From Sipunculus nudus (lineage: Eukaryota; Annelida; Sipuncula; Golfingiida; Sipunculidae): 64,000 nucleotides of DNA. A program made the translations under genes and the position numbers. Of the stretch, positions 48,501-59,357 are shown piece by piece. The DNA lies in assembly GCA_026874595.1 (NCBI GenBank), contig CM049309.1, forward strand, positions 25,423,033 through 25,487,032. Reading direction: 5' to 3'. Under the pieces are notes generated by a model. It was given only the letters and a program-made list of their open reading frames with translations, was not told where the DNA came from and did not search any database. Positions within the stretch are counted from its first letter, which is position 1; each line of letters begins with the position of its first letter.

Positions 48501-48631
48501 GGTTTACCATTATTCAAATTGTGAAAAAAATCAGGAGATTTTAATTGCCACCTGTGTTTGTTTGTGCTCTTCTGTTTAGACTTGTTAATTGATCCTCTTT
48601 AGGTTAATGTACATCATTAAGACTTTATTAT
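45553..48631. other. Longest repeat-poor stretch; no gene recognised
   Basis: No element termini or tandem arrays apart from a short duplicated box at 47,490/47,654. Minus-strand frames of 71, 71 and 67 codons at 45,911-46,126, 46,367-46,582 and 46,622-46,825 have no recognisable domain. If this window lies within a host gene, this region and 24.65-28.3 kb are the likeliest unmasked intron or exon sequence. Confidence 0.4.
47490..47708 (+). repeat. Duplicated ~53-bp box, possibly SINE-related
   Basis: GGGGACAGACCTTGCACGAC at 47,490 and GGGGACTGACCTTGCACAAC at 47,654 are each followed after about 25 bp by ATTCAAGCCGGCAT. The ATTCAAGCC phrase loosely resembles an RNA polymerase III B box, but no matching A box or 3' tail was found, so a SINE origin is only a possibility. 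Confidence 0.4.
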
Positions 48632-49216
48632 CAGTTGAATGAATACTTACAAAACAACAAATTAATATATAATTTTTCAGTCATGTTTTTGGGTCTTTGT
48701 ATTCTACAGACACTTGTTTAACACATTTGTTTGACTGTATCAGACAAGAATGTGATAAAGGTCATATGATTATGTTAGATTTAAAGAAAGCATTTGATAC
48801 TGTAAACCACAACACTATGTTGATGAAACTTAAAATCTGTAGGTTTTGACGGTAATGCTATTTCCTGCTTCATCTCCTGCTTAACAGGGAGAAATCAAGT
48901 CACTGATGTCAATGATGTTTTATCAAATACAAAAGATATATCATGTGGCGTTTCTCAAGGCTCTATTCTGGGGCCTATTCTTTTCCTACTTTATGTTAAT
49001 TACATGCCAGCTGCTGTTTAATGTAAACTGTTACTGTATGCTGATGATACAGCCCTTCTAGTTTCAGAGAAAGATGCGTCAGAGATGGGACAGGTACTAA
49101 GTTTGAAGCTGGAGACAGTCAGTGAATGGTTGATTGAAAATAAATTATCTCTGCATCTCGGCAAAACCGAATCCAGCTTGTTCGGCAGTAAGGGAAGGTT
49201 ACGCAAAGCTGACTGA
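48632..49216 (+). pseudogene. LINE reverse transcriptase fragment (broken)
   Basis: The translation in pieces gives the core of a non-LTR retrotransposon reverse transcriptase. LNEYLQNNKLIY (from 48,635) and STDTCL (about 48,706) come first. LDLKKAFDTVNH (about 48,775) holds the first catalytic Asp, CGVSQGSILGPILFLLYVN (about 48,945) is the next conserved block, and YADD (49,037-49,048) carries the catalytic Asp pair. It then continues through SLHLGKTESSLFGS to a stop at 49,216. Frame changes lie near 48,675 and 48,840, and in-frame stops at 48,847 and 49,019, so it cannot encode a working enzyme. Endonuclease, 5' part and 3' UTR are missing. The block order and HLGKTES phrase fit the CR1/Jockey-related LINE group; the exact clade needs a tree. 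Confidence 0.92.
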
Positions 49217-49489
49217 GCGAGTGACCTATTTTCTTTGAACTTGATCTTGAACATGATCCCTTGCCATTTTTAAGTCAGATGCTTAGGTTCATTACACATA
49301 GGTCATTTATTGAGTTTTCATAAACTGTTAGGTATAGGATGCAACCCACTGGGTAGTTTCATAAGATGTACTGCTGTTTACTGAAGGAAAATATGATTCC
49401 ACAAGCTTCCTGTCATTATGATTCTGAAAACTGTTTTGCATATGAAACAGCAATTAATAAAAACATGTTGATGTTGTCAATAAATCAGT
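49217..49489. other. Spacer between LINE fragment and family 2 element
   Basis: No feature recognised; it may hold decayed LINE 3' sequence. Confidence 0.4.
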
Positions 49490-52163
49490 TTTTAGCTCAG
49501 CTGACTATAAGTCATCTGAGCTATAGTCATGGTCCATTGTCCGTCTGTCCGTGTGTCTGTCCGTCCGTCCGTCTGTCCGGATGTCCGTCCGTAAGACTGG
49601 CACATTTCATGACACCATTGGACCTACAAATCTGAAATTTGCCATACAGTTATATGTTTCAAAAATCTCCTACCATGCCGAAAATGTGGTCAATAGGACT
49701 TCGTTCCTTCGAGATATTAAGGAAAAACCTCAATTTTTTATTACAAATCTATTTTCACACTTCAGGACTGCCTAATATCAAAACCACTCATCTGGTTTTC
49801 TTCATATTTTCCATAAATATTCCTCTATATAGTTCCTATGAACATGCCAGAAATTAAGTCAGTATTATTTAATTTAAAAAAGTTATGGGCCCAAACATAA
49901 TGGACTTTGTAAAAAAATCAGGAAAGATATTTGGTCACTTAAGACCAAAAGTGTTAAAGGTAGGGACTTTTTTTTCAGTAATACAACTTTAATTGATCAA
50001 AATTTAATTGTATACAAAAAATTAGATCAAAATCTGTTAAATTTTTTTAAATATTGGCAAAAATATAAAATTGGTACCTTAAATTTTGCCCAAGTTTGAC
50101 CATGGCACTTTTTTTTCATGTAAGTACTGTGGATTTAATTTTCACAGCATGTTTTTGTTAGCATTTTGTCTGTTAACACAAAAAATTTGAAACTAGTTGA
50201 TAAAAAACTGTAGATTTTATTCAAGTTTTCAAGCACCATGTCACATCAAGTTTACATCAAGCTAGTGTTATGCAGTTTGCTAGAGCTCAGCTCCCCAGCT
50301 TCAGCTCTAAGTTCCTTAAATTTAGCATACAGTTAGATGTCTCCAAAATCCCCTACCATGCCAAGAATTTGGAAGGACTTAATTCCTTCGAAATATTAAT
50401 GAAAAACTTCATTTTTCCATTAAAAACCCATTGTTACACTGTAAGACTGCCTAATATCAAAACCACTGATTTGACTTTGATCATATATAATATACATATT
50501 TTTCTATACATTCGCTATGCACATGCCAGAAATGATGTCAGTATTGCGTAATTGTTTTAAGTTATTGGCCCAAACATAACGCACTTTTTAAAAAATCAAG
50601 AAATATATTTACTCCCTTAACAAGAGGATTGCTGAAGCTAGAGATTTTTTGTCAAGGATGTAACATTATTTAATCAAGATTCAATTGAATACCAAAAATT
50701 AGTTCTGAATTTTTCAAATTTTATAAGTTATTAGTATAAATATAAAATTAGTACCTTAAATTTTGCCCAAATTTGACCATGGCACATTTGTTTCCTGAGA
50801 GCACTGTTGATATAATTTTCATATCATGCACACATAAGGATTTCATCTTTGTAGTTTAGAAAGCTGAAAGAAATTAGCCAAATATTGTAGCTTTTATTAA
50901 TGTTTATATGAGACCATGTCAGACCCAGGCTTAATCCAGCCCCTCTTCAGTCACCTGTATGTTGACCTTGTTGACCTTTCATCAGATTATGCATGCTTGA
51001 GCGAAGCATACACTGGGGCAGCCAGGCAGCTAATGGCCAGCCACAGTTGATCCAGGTGTCCAACCCAACTCATCTAGTAGTTGTTTTGAAAAACAACATA
51101 ACAATAAACAATAAATTAATAATTTTGTATTGGTTTTTTATAACAAATTAAAGAAAAATTAATAGAAAAGGAATTTGTTAGTAGATGAGTAACAGAAAAT
51201 TAACTTGCAGTTACTGATGATGTAAGAATCTTGTATGGATGGATAGAATGTCAATGTCAATGTTATTCCAAATAACACCATGCAGTCACCTATGGTATTT
51301 TTCAGTGAAATTTTAATAATAAAAAAATAAATCATATTATTCATTACAAATCATTAGGGATCATATGGAGGAAATTAATGATAGACAAAGATGCAGTTGA
51401 TAATATTAATCTAGATTCCTATTGTGTCTAGTGTGTAGATTGATGTGAAAGTAGTCCAAAGTGAATATATTACATTTATTTTTTTTAATATAAATAAAAG
51501 CCATAAAACCAGGTACTTATGATCATTTTTTAAATTTGTGAATTTTGTATATTTTGGATTCTCAACATCTTTGTTTGGCTAAAACTGAATAAATACTAGA
51601 CATGGTGCGAATGCTTTGCAAATGTATTTGTATACGAATATGAATATGTACTGCATTAAAAAATTTTATTGCGTAAGAATGGGAATTCAGGTAAAAATGA
51701 AAGTATTTGAATACCAGTGCAGATACTTTCAAAATGAATTCATGAATGCATTCATGAATATATTCTATAATATTATTTCAATAATCATTTTAGTTATATT
51801 TTATTTTAAAAAATCATATGATTTTCTTTATATTTTTTTTTAAATAAAAATTATATTGGCACAATATTTGTTATTAAATTTTAATAAATAGTTAAACTCT
51901 TCTATAATATGTGCTGCTTATAAGTTGTATGGCCAAGTCAAAATCTGTGTGACAATAGCACTCCATTTGTTAATAAAATAAATGAAATCAGTCCTCTTCC
52001 CTGTCTCCAAAGATACTATCAAAATCATACATAAGCTAAATACAAACAACTCATAATAAAGCTTATATTTATTACCACACAAAACTAGCATGTGCCTCTT
52101 TCCCAAATCATATTTTTAGATCATATATAACAGCTGAGCGCCGTGACCCATGGGTCCCTTGTT
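49490..52163 (+). mobile_element. Family 2 element, complete, 2.7 kb
   Basis: AGCTCAGCTGACTATAAGTC at 49,494 folds on AGTCATCTGAGCT; a (GTCC/GTCT)n tract follows. The interior has two successive module sets (ATACAGTTAGATGTCTCC-type phrases near 49,650 and 50,330). The 3' end has CAGCTGAGC, a perfect GACCCATGGGTC at 52,145-52,156 and CCTTGTTTT. The last 220 bp match the tail at the start of the window. No coding capacity: the 75-codon frame at 51,616-51,843 is AT-rich noise. Confidence 0.85.
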
Positions 52164-52901
52164 TTCAGTTGTAATCAGAATGAATTGTTCATAATGACTC
52201 GCCTAAATATTTCACAATATCTGGCTTATTCTGCATTAAGTGAACTTGAATAAAAAAGCAGAATGTACATGTTTGGTAATGAAACTCATCATTTGAGAGG
52301 ATGCAGCATCCATTATAATTCATGATTATGTTGTGCTATTTTGGTATAAAGCTGAAAATAAGTGAGCAGCTTGCAGTGTAATTGGGACTCCTCAGGCCTG
52401 GCACTCTTTGATGTTTACTATTTATTAATGTGTGGCTGAAGGTTTGGCTGTAGGCCATGACAGTAGAGCTGGTAACATGAAGCCTGACCTTCATTCATAC
52501 CTTGATGTGTCTCACCATCAACACTTACCCGCTGACAAACATGAAAGGTTACCTGCCATGGGAAGCTTCTCACAAAATCTTATCTTTATGTTTTGTAAGG
52601 GAAAAGCCAGATAGTTCATGGCAGAACTATTGATGGCTTCTCTCACATGGAGTTTTATGGAGTTTTCTTTTGGTCACATGCTTTGGTTCAGGCATGATGA
52701 TATGTCAAAGAATGATACATCAGTTTGATTTTTGGACACTGGCAAATATTAATTATATAAGTCATAAATATATATCTAATATCTTAAATAATATTGACAT
52801 ATTTATTTTTCTGACTGCATTGTAAGCAGGATGATCAGAAAATTTGGTAATGAATAAAGAAGGGCACTAAAATGGCCCAGTCCATGATTTAACATCCAAC
52901 C
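52164..52901. other. Non-repetitive stretch, no gene recognised
   Basis: Composition is balanced at 52,430-52,690. A 60-codon frame at 52,432-52,614 has no recognised domain and no clear splice sites; not called. Confidence 0.45.
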
Positions 52902-53430
52902 TTTTTTAGCTCAGCTGACTTGTAAGTCATCTGAGCTATAGTCGAGGTCCGTTGTCCGTCGTCCATCTGTCCGTCCGGCTGTTAGACTGGCATGTTTTGA
53001 AACTGTTAGACCTACAAATCCAAAATCGGCATGCTATTAGATGTCCCCAAGATCTCCTACAAAACCGAAAACTGGGTCACTGCGACTTCATTCCTCTAAG
53101 AAATTAAGCAAAAACCTCAAATTTCCATTAAGAACCTATTATCACACTTCAGGACTGCCTAATATCAAAACTACTTATCTGTTTTCCTTAATATTTACCA
53201 GGAGTATTCTCCTAAATATTTCGTTTTACAAGCCAAAAATTAAGATTGTTCAGTGTAATTTCTATAAGTTATGGGCTTGAACATATTGGACTGTGTAAAA
53301 AATCAGGAAAAATATTTGCTCACTTAACATGAAAAGTTTTGATGCTAGAGACTTTTTTCCCCAAGTATATAAGTTTGTTTAATTAAGATTCAATTGTATA
53401 CCCAAAATTAGACCTGAATTTTGTAAATTT

Positions 53431-55376
53431 TTAGCTCAGCTGACTGTAAGTCATCTGAGCTATGGCAATCACTGTTTGTCCGTCGTCCGTCTGTCGTGCC
53501 ATCCGTCTGTCTGTATGTCCGTCCGTCCGTCCGTCTGTCCGTTAACCTGGCACAAATCGTAACCGCTGGACTTAGAATTTTTTAACTTTACATTCTGAGA
53601 GGTCCATAAAAAATCTCCTTGGTAACCAGAAATTAGGTCTCTGTTACCCATAGCCTTTGAGCTATGGGGCCCCAAAGTACCCCCCAGAATATTCAAAAAT
53701 TTCATACAAAAACTTCAATATCTCATTAACTACATAACTGATGGTCATGATTTTTTGCATACATATTGATCATGAGAAGTTTCATCAGTTCCTGCAGACT
53801 GGTGGCGCCACCTGTATTTTTCAATTTTTTACAAATTTTTTTCTCTATTTTTGAGACCTTTAAAAATGTGAACATCTGTTAACAAGGCACAAATCATAAA
53901 GACTGGACCTAGAATCTTCATTTCGTACACAGTGAGAGACCTACGATAAGTCTCCATGGAAACCAGAAATTAGGTCTCTGTTACCCATATCCTTGGAGCT
54001 ATTAGGCCCCAAAGTACCCCCCCCCCCCCCCCCCAGAATAGTAAAATATTTCATACAAAAACTTCAATATCTCATTAACTACATCACTGATGGTCATTAT
54101 GTTTTGCATACATATTGATCATGAGATGTTTCTTCAGTGTCTGCAGACTGGTGGCGCCACCTGTATTTTTTTATTTTTTACGAATTGTTTTCTCTATTTT
54201 TGAGACCTTTAAAACTGTGAACATCTGTCAACAGGGCACAAATTGTAAAGACTGGACCTAGAATCTTCATTCCTCACACAGTGAGAGACCTATGAAAAGT
54301 CTCCATGGAAACCTGAAATAAGGTCTCTGTTACCCATATCCTTTGAGCTGCAGGGCTACCAATTACCCCCCAGAATAATGGAAATTTGATAGAAACAAAT
54401 TGCAACATCTCAATAACTACAACACTGATGGTCATGATTTTTGGCATACATATTGATCAAGAGGTGTTCCATCAGTTCCTGTAGACTGGTGGTGCCACCT
54501 GTATTTTTTCAAATTTTTACAATTATTTTTCTCTTTTTTTGAGACCTTTAAGGATGTAGTTATCTGTCAACAGGGTACAAATCGTAACGACTGGATCTAG
54601 AATCTTCATTCTTGATACACAGGGAGACCCATGAAAAGTCTTCATGGAAACCTGAAATTAGGTCTCTGTTACCAATATCCTTTGAGCTATGGCACTCTAA
54701 AGTACAGCTCAGAATAATGGAAAAATTGTTACAAAAGCTGAAGTATATGAACAACTAATGCAGAGATCACCATAATTGTTTGTATGGATATTGATCATGG
54801 ATTGTTTCATCAGTTTCTGCAGATTGGTGGCACCACCTGTATTTGTTCGGGTTTTTTAACAATTTTTTTTTCTCTTTTTTTTGAGACCTTTATGGATGCT
54901 GTCATCTGTTAATGTGGCACAAATTGTAACAACAGGACCTAGAATCTTCATTCTTGTCATGCAAGGAGGCCCATGAAAAGTGTCTATGGAAACCTGAAAT
55001 GATGTCTCTGTTACCCATATCCTTCAAGCTATAGGACTCCAAAGTATCCCTCAGAATAATGGAAAATTTGATACAAAAGCTGAAGTATCTGATCAACTAA
55101 TCCAGAGATCACCATGATTCTTTGCATGGATATTGACCATTAAGTGTTTTTATTAGTTGCTGCAGACCGGTGGAACCACCTGTATTTTGGTTTTAAAGTT
55201 TATATGCATTTTTTCTCTATTTTTGAGATATATAAATACAGTCACAATCTTGGCCTGTTGGTTAATCTGTTTGATGCTTCAGTTGAAAGGGTATATACTA
55301 CCATTCAGATGATAAAATTTCCTTTGGCAAATCTCTTTCCTGTCAGCTGAGCGTCATGACCCATGGGTCACTTGTT
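53431..55376 (+). mobile_element. Family 2b element nested in family 2
   Basis: AGCTCAGCTGACTGTAAG at 53,433 with AGTCATCTGAGCT; a GTCC tract; five modules of about 340 bp; 3' end TCAGCTGAGC, perfect GACCCATGGGTC at 55,358-55,369 and ACTTGTT. GGTGGCGCCACC is intact at 53,801 and 54,150 and decayed at about 54,488, 54,826 and 55,170, so the array decays from 5' to 3'. Host sequence is TTTTGTAAATTT on the left and GTAAGTATTAGCATAAAAAT on the right, continuous in paralogues, with no target duplication. Confidence 0.87.
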
Positions 55377-56495
55377 GTAAGTATTAGCATAAAAATAAAA
55401 TTAGTACCTTAAATTTTGCTCAACTTTAAACATGGCACGTTTTTGTCCTGTGAGTGTTGTTGATTTAATTTTCACAGCATGTAAACATACATATATTAAA
55501 TCTGTTTAAATCTGAAATTTGAAAATAAAAGCTTGAAAATTAGGCTAGTTATTGAATTTTTTCTTGAGGCTCTATTGTAGTCATTTGTTTTGTCCAGATG
55601 CAGGCAACTAACTTCTGGTTAGCTATGCCAGGGTTCCTGATTTGTTACTGTCACTGGGATAGATCCCTGCTGTGACAGGTGTACTGTTATTCTCATATCA
55701 CCCCCAACCCCCAACAACCCTACCAATCAAGTGTTATGCAGTTACAGATATTGTTTGCACTGTATTTCCTTAATTGAAATTCTGTTTCACTCCAATATAC
55801 AAAACTTTCCTTGAAAAAGTACTTCAAGGAATAATCTAGAAGATTCCATGTTGTGTATATGCATCATTTTTAAAGAAACCAATTTTCTTTTAAATGATTT
55901 TAACAAATTAAAAATATAATTAAACCATCAGTATGCATTAATTTATAAAATATGAAGCAAATAATGGATTAAATAAAGGCACAATTTAAAATTGTGAAAT
56001 CTAAATTAAGTATTACTTTTTAGATATTTATTGTTTTGCAAATTTAAAAGATATTTTTTTTGTGGTAAAAAATAATATACATTTGTAACATGCATGATAT
56101 GAGGTTATCTGATTGAGATTTATGATGATGCAAATTAGAATTATGAATCAACTTTTATATTCAAAGATATATATTACATTGGAAATGTATAGAAATATAA
56201 ACTTAAAATAAATAAAAAATGATAGGATAATAAAATGAGGTTCTAATACATACATTTATTCACTATTTTCCTGCCTCACATTTATTCACTATTTTCCTGC
56301 CTCAGGAGAAATTCTGCCATTGATTCCTTTGCACCTGTGCACTGGGACATCAGTTTTATTGCAAATGTGTAAAATATATTTAATTTTTTAAAAAATTGGG
56401 TTAGAAAATATAAAGATCTGATTGAAACATATTCTTTGCTCTGAGAATGGAACATAAAGTGATCAGCTCTGTCTGTCCATCATCTCTCTGTTATT

Positions 56496-58701
56496 GTATC
56501 CCCAGACAAAGTCGGGATACTATGGTTTCACGATGGTCCCGCCGCTGCCGCCGCAGAAAAATCTTGTGAGTGGGATAACTCAAAAAATATTTCACTGATC
56601 TTTTTCAAACTTTACATTTGTATAGATATAGGTAAGGGGACGAAGCCTATTTAAAATTGGGTCATGACCTATGCTTCGAGAGTGACCTTGACCTTGAATA
56701 GGTCCATTTTTGCTGAAAATAACACAAATTCTTAAATATCTCAAGTAAGCTTGCATGGACTGGTCCAAAAATCAAGGTGACCGAAGATCTTGGATAGCCT
56801 TGTGATATACCAAATACTGGTGGCACCACCTACTATCCTTTTCTTGTTTTTATGCCTTTTAATACCCCCATAATTGCCACTTGACAGTTCTGTAAGCATT
56901 ATAAGTAAAAATCTAATGGACATATTTCTTTCATATTATGCACATGTAGAGAGATGGGTTATGGGATGAGGTCTATTTACATTTGGGTCATGACCTTTAC
57001 ACACCTCTTATGATATCTCCAGTGTTGATAGCCATATGGATTTCAAACGTGACTTATGTATGGCCTACCACTAAAGTAAGAACCCTATAGGTTCTAGGGT
57101 TATGAGGTCAAAGGTCAAGGTCACTAGACTCGCATCTTAAAAGATACTGTGGATGCATTTTAAGCCAAACTTTCATCCCAGGTCTTTCATCTTGAATATA
57201 TAGCTCACTTGCCAATAGTGGATGATCCATATCAATTTGGGGGTCACAAGGTCAAAGGTCAAGGCCACAGGAGCTATCTGTCCAAAAATTAGTTTCTGGA
57301 TGATAATTCCTGCTTTTATTGATGTATTGATTTCAAACTTGACTTGTATATGTCCCATTGAAAAAGCAAGACTCCAATTGATTTTGGGGTCATGAGGTCA
57401 AAGGTGAAGGTCACAGGACACATCTTTAAAAAAATTGTGGATGCATTTTTAGCCAAACATTTCATCTCAGACCTTTCATCTTGCACATATAGTTCATCTG
57501 CCAATAGAGGAAGACCCCTATCAATTTTGAGGTCACAAGGTCAAAGGTGAAGGTCACAGGAGCCATCTGTCCGAAAATTAGTTTCTGGATGATAATTCCT
57601 GCTTTTATTGATGTATGGATTTCAAACTTGACTTGTATATGACCCATTGGAAAAGCAAGACCCGAATTGATTTTGGGGTCATGAGGTCAAAGGTCAAGGT
57701 CACAGGACACATCTTAAAAAATATTGTGGATGCATTTTCAGCCAAACAATTCATCTCAGATCTTTCATCTTGCACATATAGTTCACCTGCCAAGAGTGGA
57801 AGACCCCTATCAATTTTGAGGTCACAAGGTCACAGGTGAAGGTCACAGGAGCCATCTGTCCAAAAATTAGTTTCTGGATGATAATTCCTGCTTTTATTGA
57901 TGTATGGATTTCAAACTTGACTTGTTATGTCCCATTGGAAAAGCAAGACCAGAATTGATTTTGGGGTCATGAGGTCAAAGGTCATGGTCACAGGACACAT
58001 CTTAAAAAATATTGTGGATGCATTTTCAGCCAAACAATTCATCTCAGACCTTTCATCTTGCACATATAGTTCACCTGCCAAGAGTGGAAGACCCCTATCA
58101 ATTTTGAGGTCACAAGGTCACAGGTGAAGGTCACAGGAGCCATCTGTCCAAAAATTAGTTTCTGGATGATAATTCCTGCTTTTATTGATGTATGGATTTC
58201 AAACTTGACTTGTATATGTCCCATTGGAAAAGCAAGACCAGAATTGATTTTGGGGTCATGAGGTCAAAGGTCATGGTCACAGGACACATCTTTAAAAAGA
58301 TGTGGATGCATTTACAGCCAAACATTTCATCTCAGATCTTTCATCTTGCACATATAGTTCACCTGCCAAGAGTGTAAGACCCCTATCAATTTTGAGGTCA
58401 GAAGGTCAAAGGTGAAGGTCACAGGAGCCATCTGTCCAAAAATTTCATCTTGCACATACAGTTCCCCCTGCCAATAGAGGTAGACACCTGTCAATTTCTT
58501 GGATAGCCTTGTGATGTGCCAAAAGGTCAAGGTCACAGGACCAACATCTTCAAAAAGATTGTGGATTGATAGATGGAAGAAACAATAATTGCTTGCCAAG
58601 TGTCAGTATATGCTGCTAAAAATTGGGGCCTAATCTTAAAAGGGGGGGGGGGTACTATGTCTCGGGATACTCTGGCACCTGCGGTGCCAAGAAATGTCTA
58701 G
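56496..58701 (+). mobile_element. Family 4 Helitron2-like element
   Basis: The 5' end folds as GTATCCC/GGGATAC with an inner GAC/GTC (56,496-56,520) and a CCGCCGCTGCCGCCGC tract follows. Near the 3' end the inverted copy GGGATAC (about 58,664) is followed by the hairpin TGGCACCTGCGGTGCCA and AAGAAATGTCTAG, ending at 58,701 before TT. This matches family 1 in plan but not in sequence except for GTATCC and CTAG. The interior has one GGTGGCACCACC (56,820) and four units of about 287-290 bp. No coding capacity. Confidence 0.85.
57000..58500 (+). repeat. ~288-bp modules of the family 4 element
   Basis: CTGGATGATAATTCCTGC marks unit starts at 57,297, 57,584, 57,873 and 58,163. Each unit is itself dimeric: GGTCAAAGGTCAAGGTCACAG-type phrases occur twice per unit, about 145 bp apart. 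The mirrored pairs of ~60-codon frames on both strands come from this periodicity. Confidence 0.88.
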
Positions 58702-59357
58702 TTATTAATTATATATTAATTATGAAATTTTTCCTATAAGCACTGTTGAAATAATTCTCATATGCTCTATGTGTATGGATTTAAGCTATTAAAGTCTGAA
58801 ATTTGAAAGCAACTTATATATTTAGTTGTGTGATATTGCAGATGTTGAACTTTAATCCCATCATTTCCCCCCCCCCCTCCCTTCCCCCCCCCCCCCCCCC
58901 CCCCCCCCCGCCCCCAACACACACACCACCACCATCAGGTCCTTGCATCTGTGGCTTTGGACATTAGTTATATTACAACTATACATTTTATGAAATAAAA
59001 AAAAATACATATCTTTAATAATATATATATATTATAAAAATATAGATCCAATTGAACAAAAGTGTAAACTACTGAACTGTCAACAATTTTATCAAAAAGC
59101 TAACCAGTGATCATTGTGATCTTATGGTCACAAACTGCTCCCATGCTTCAATTTTAACATTAGGAAATGCATGGTTTGGTAATAAAATATTATTTGCAAC
59201 AATTTCTTACTCATCAATACAAACCAATCATGTCAACCAGCCATGGCCTATGTTACCTTTTCCTCTCTTAGACTTTTGTCTCCATTTGATATTATTTTAG
59301 AATTTTACCTTCAAGGTCAACTTTAGCTGAGCACAGTGACCCATGGATCCCTTGTTT

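Larger units (their letters stand above)
52902..59357 (+). mobile_element. Family 2 element carrying two nested insertions
   Basis: The 5' end AGCTCAGCTGACTTGTAAGTC at 52,908 has a GTCC tract. The 3' end at 59,323-59,357 has TTAGCTGAGC, a decayed palindrome (GACCCATGGATC) and CCTTGTTT. The body proper is 52,902-53,430, 55,377-56,495 and 58,702-59,357; a family 2b element and a family 4 element fill the gaps. Body order matches the 7.2-10.7 kb copies (TGTGACAGGTGTAC, AATGATTTTAACAAAT, CACTATTTTCCTGCCTC). A long C run lies at 58,866-58,910. Confidence 0.8.

Noticed and set aside
49018-49254. 78-codon minus-strand open frame
   Set aside because: It is the antisense shadow of the reverse transcriptase fragment on the plus strand.
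57173-58599. Series of ~60-residue frames on both strands with similar sequences
   Set aside because: They mirror the ~288-bp tandem modules of the family 4 element and shift frame from unit to unit.
58866-58910. Long poly-C run as a structural signal
   Set aside because: Homopolymer C/G runs occur at several places (11,140, 11,822, 32,146, 54,020) in family 2 elements. They are more likely slippage or assembly uncertainty than a functional site.
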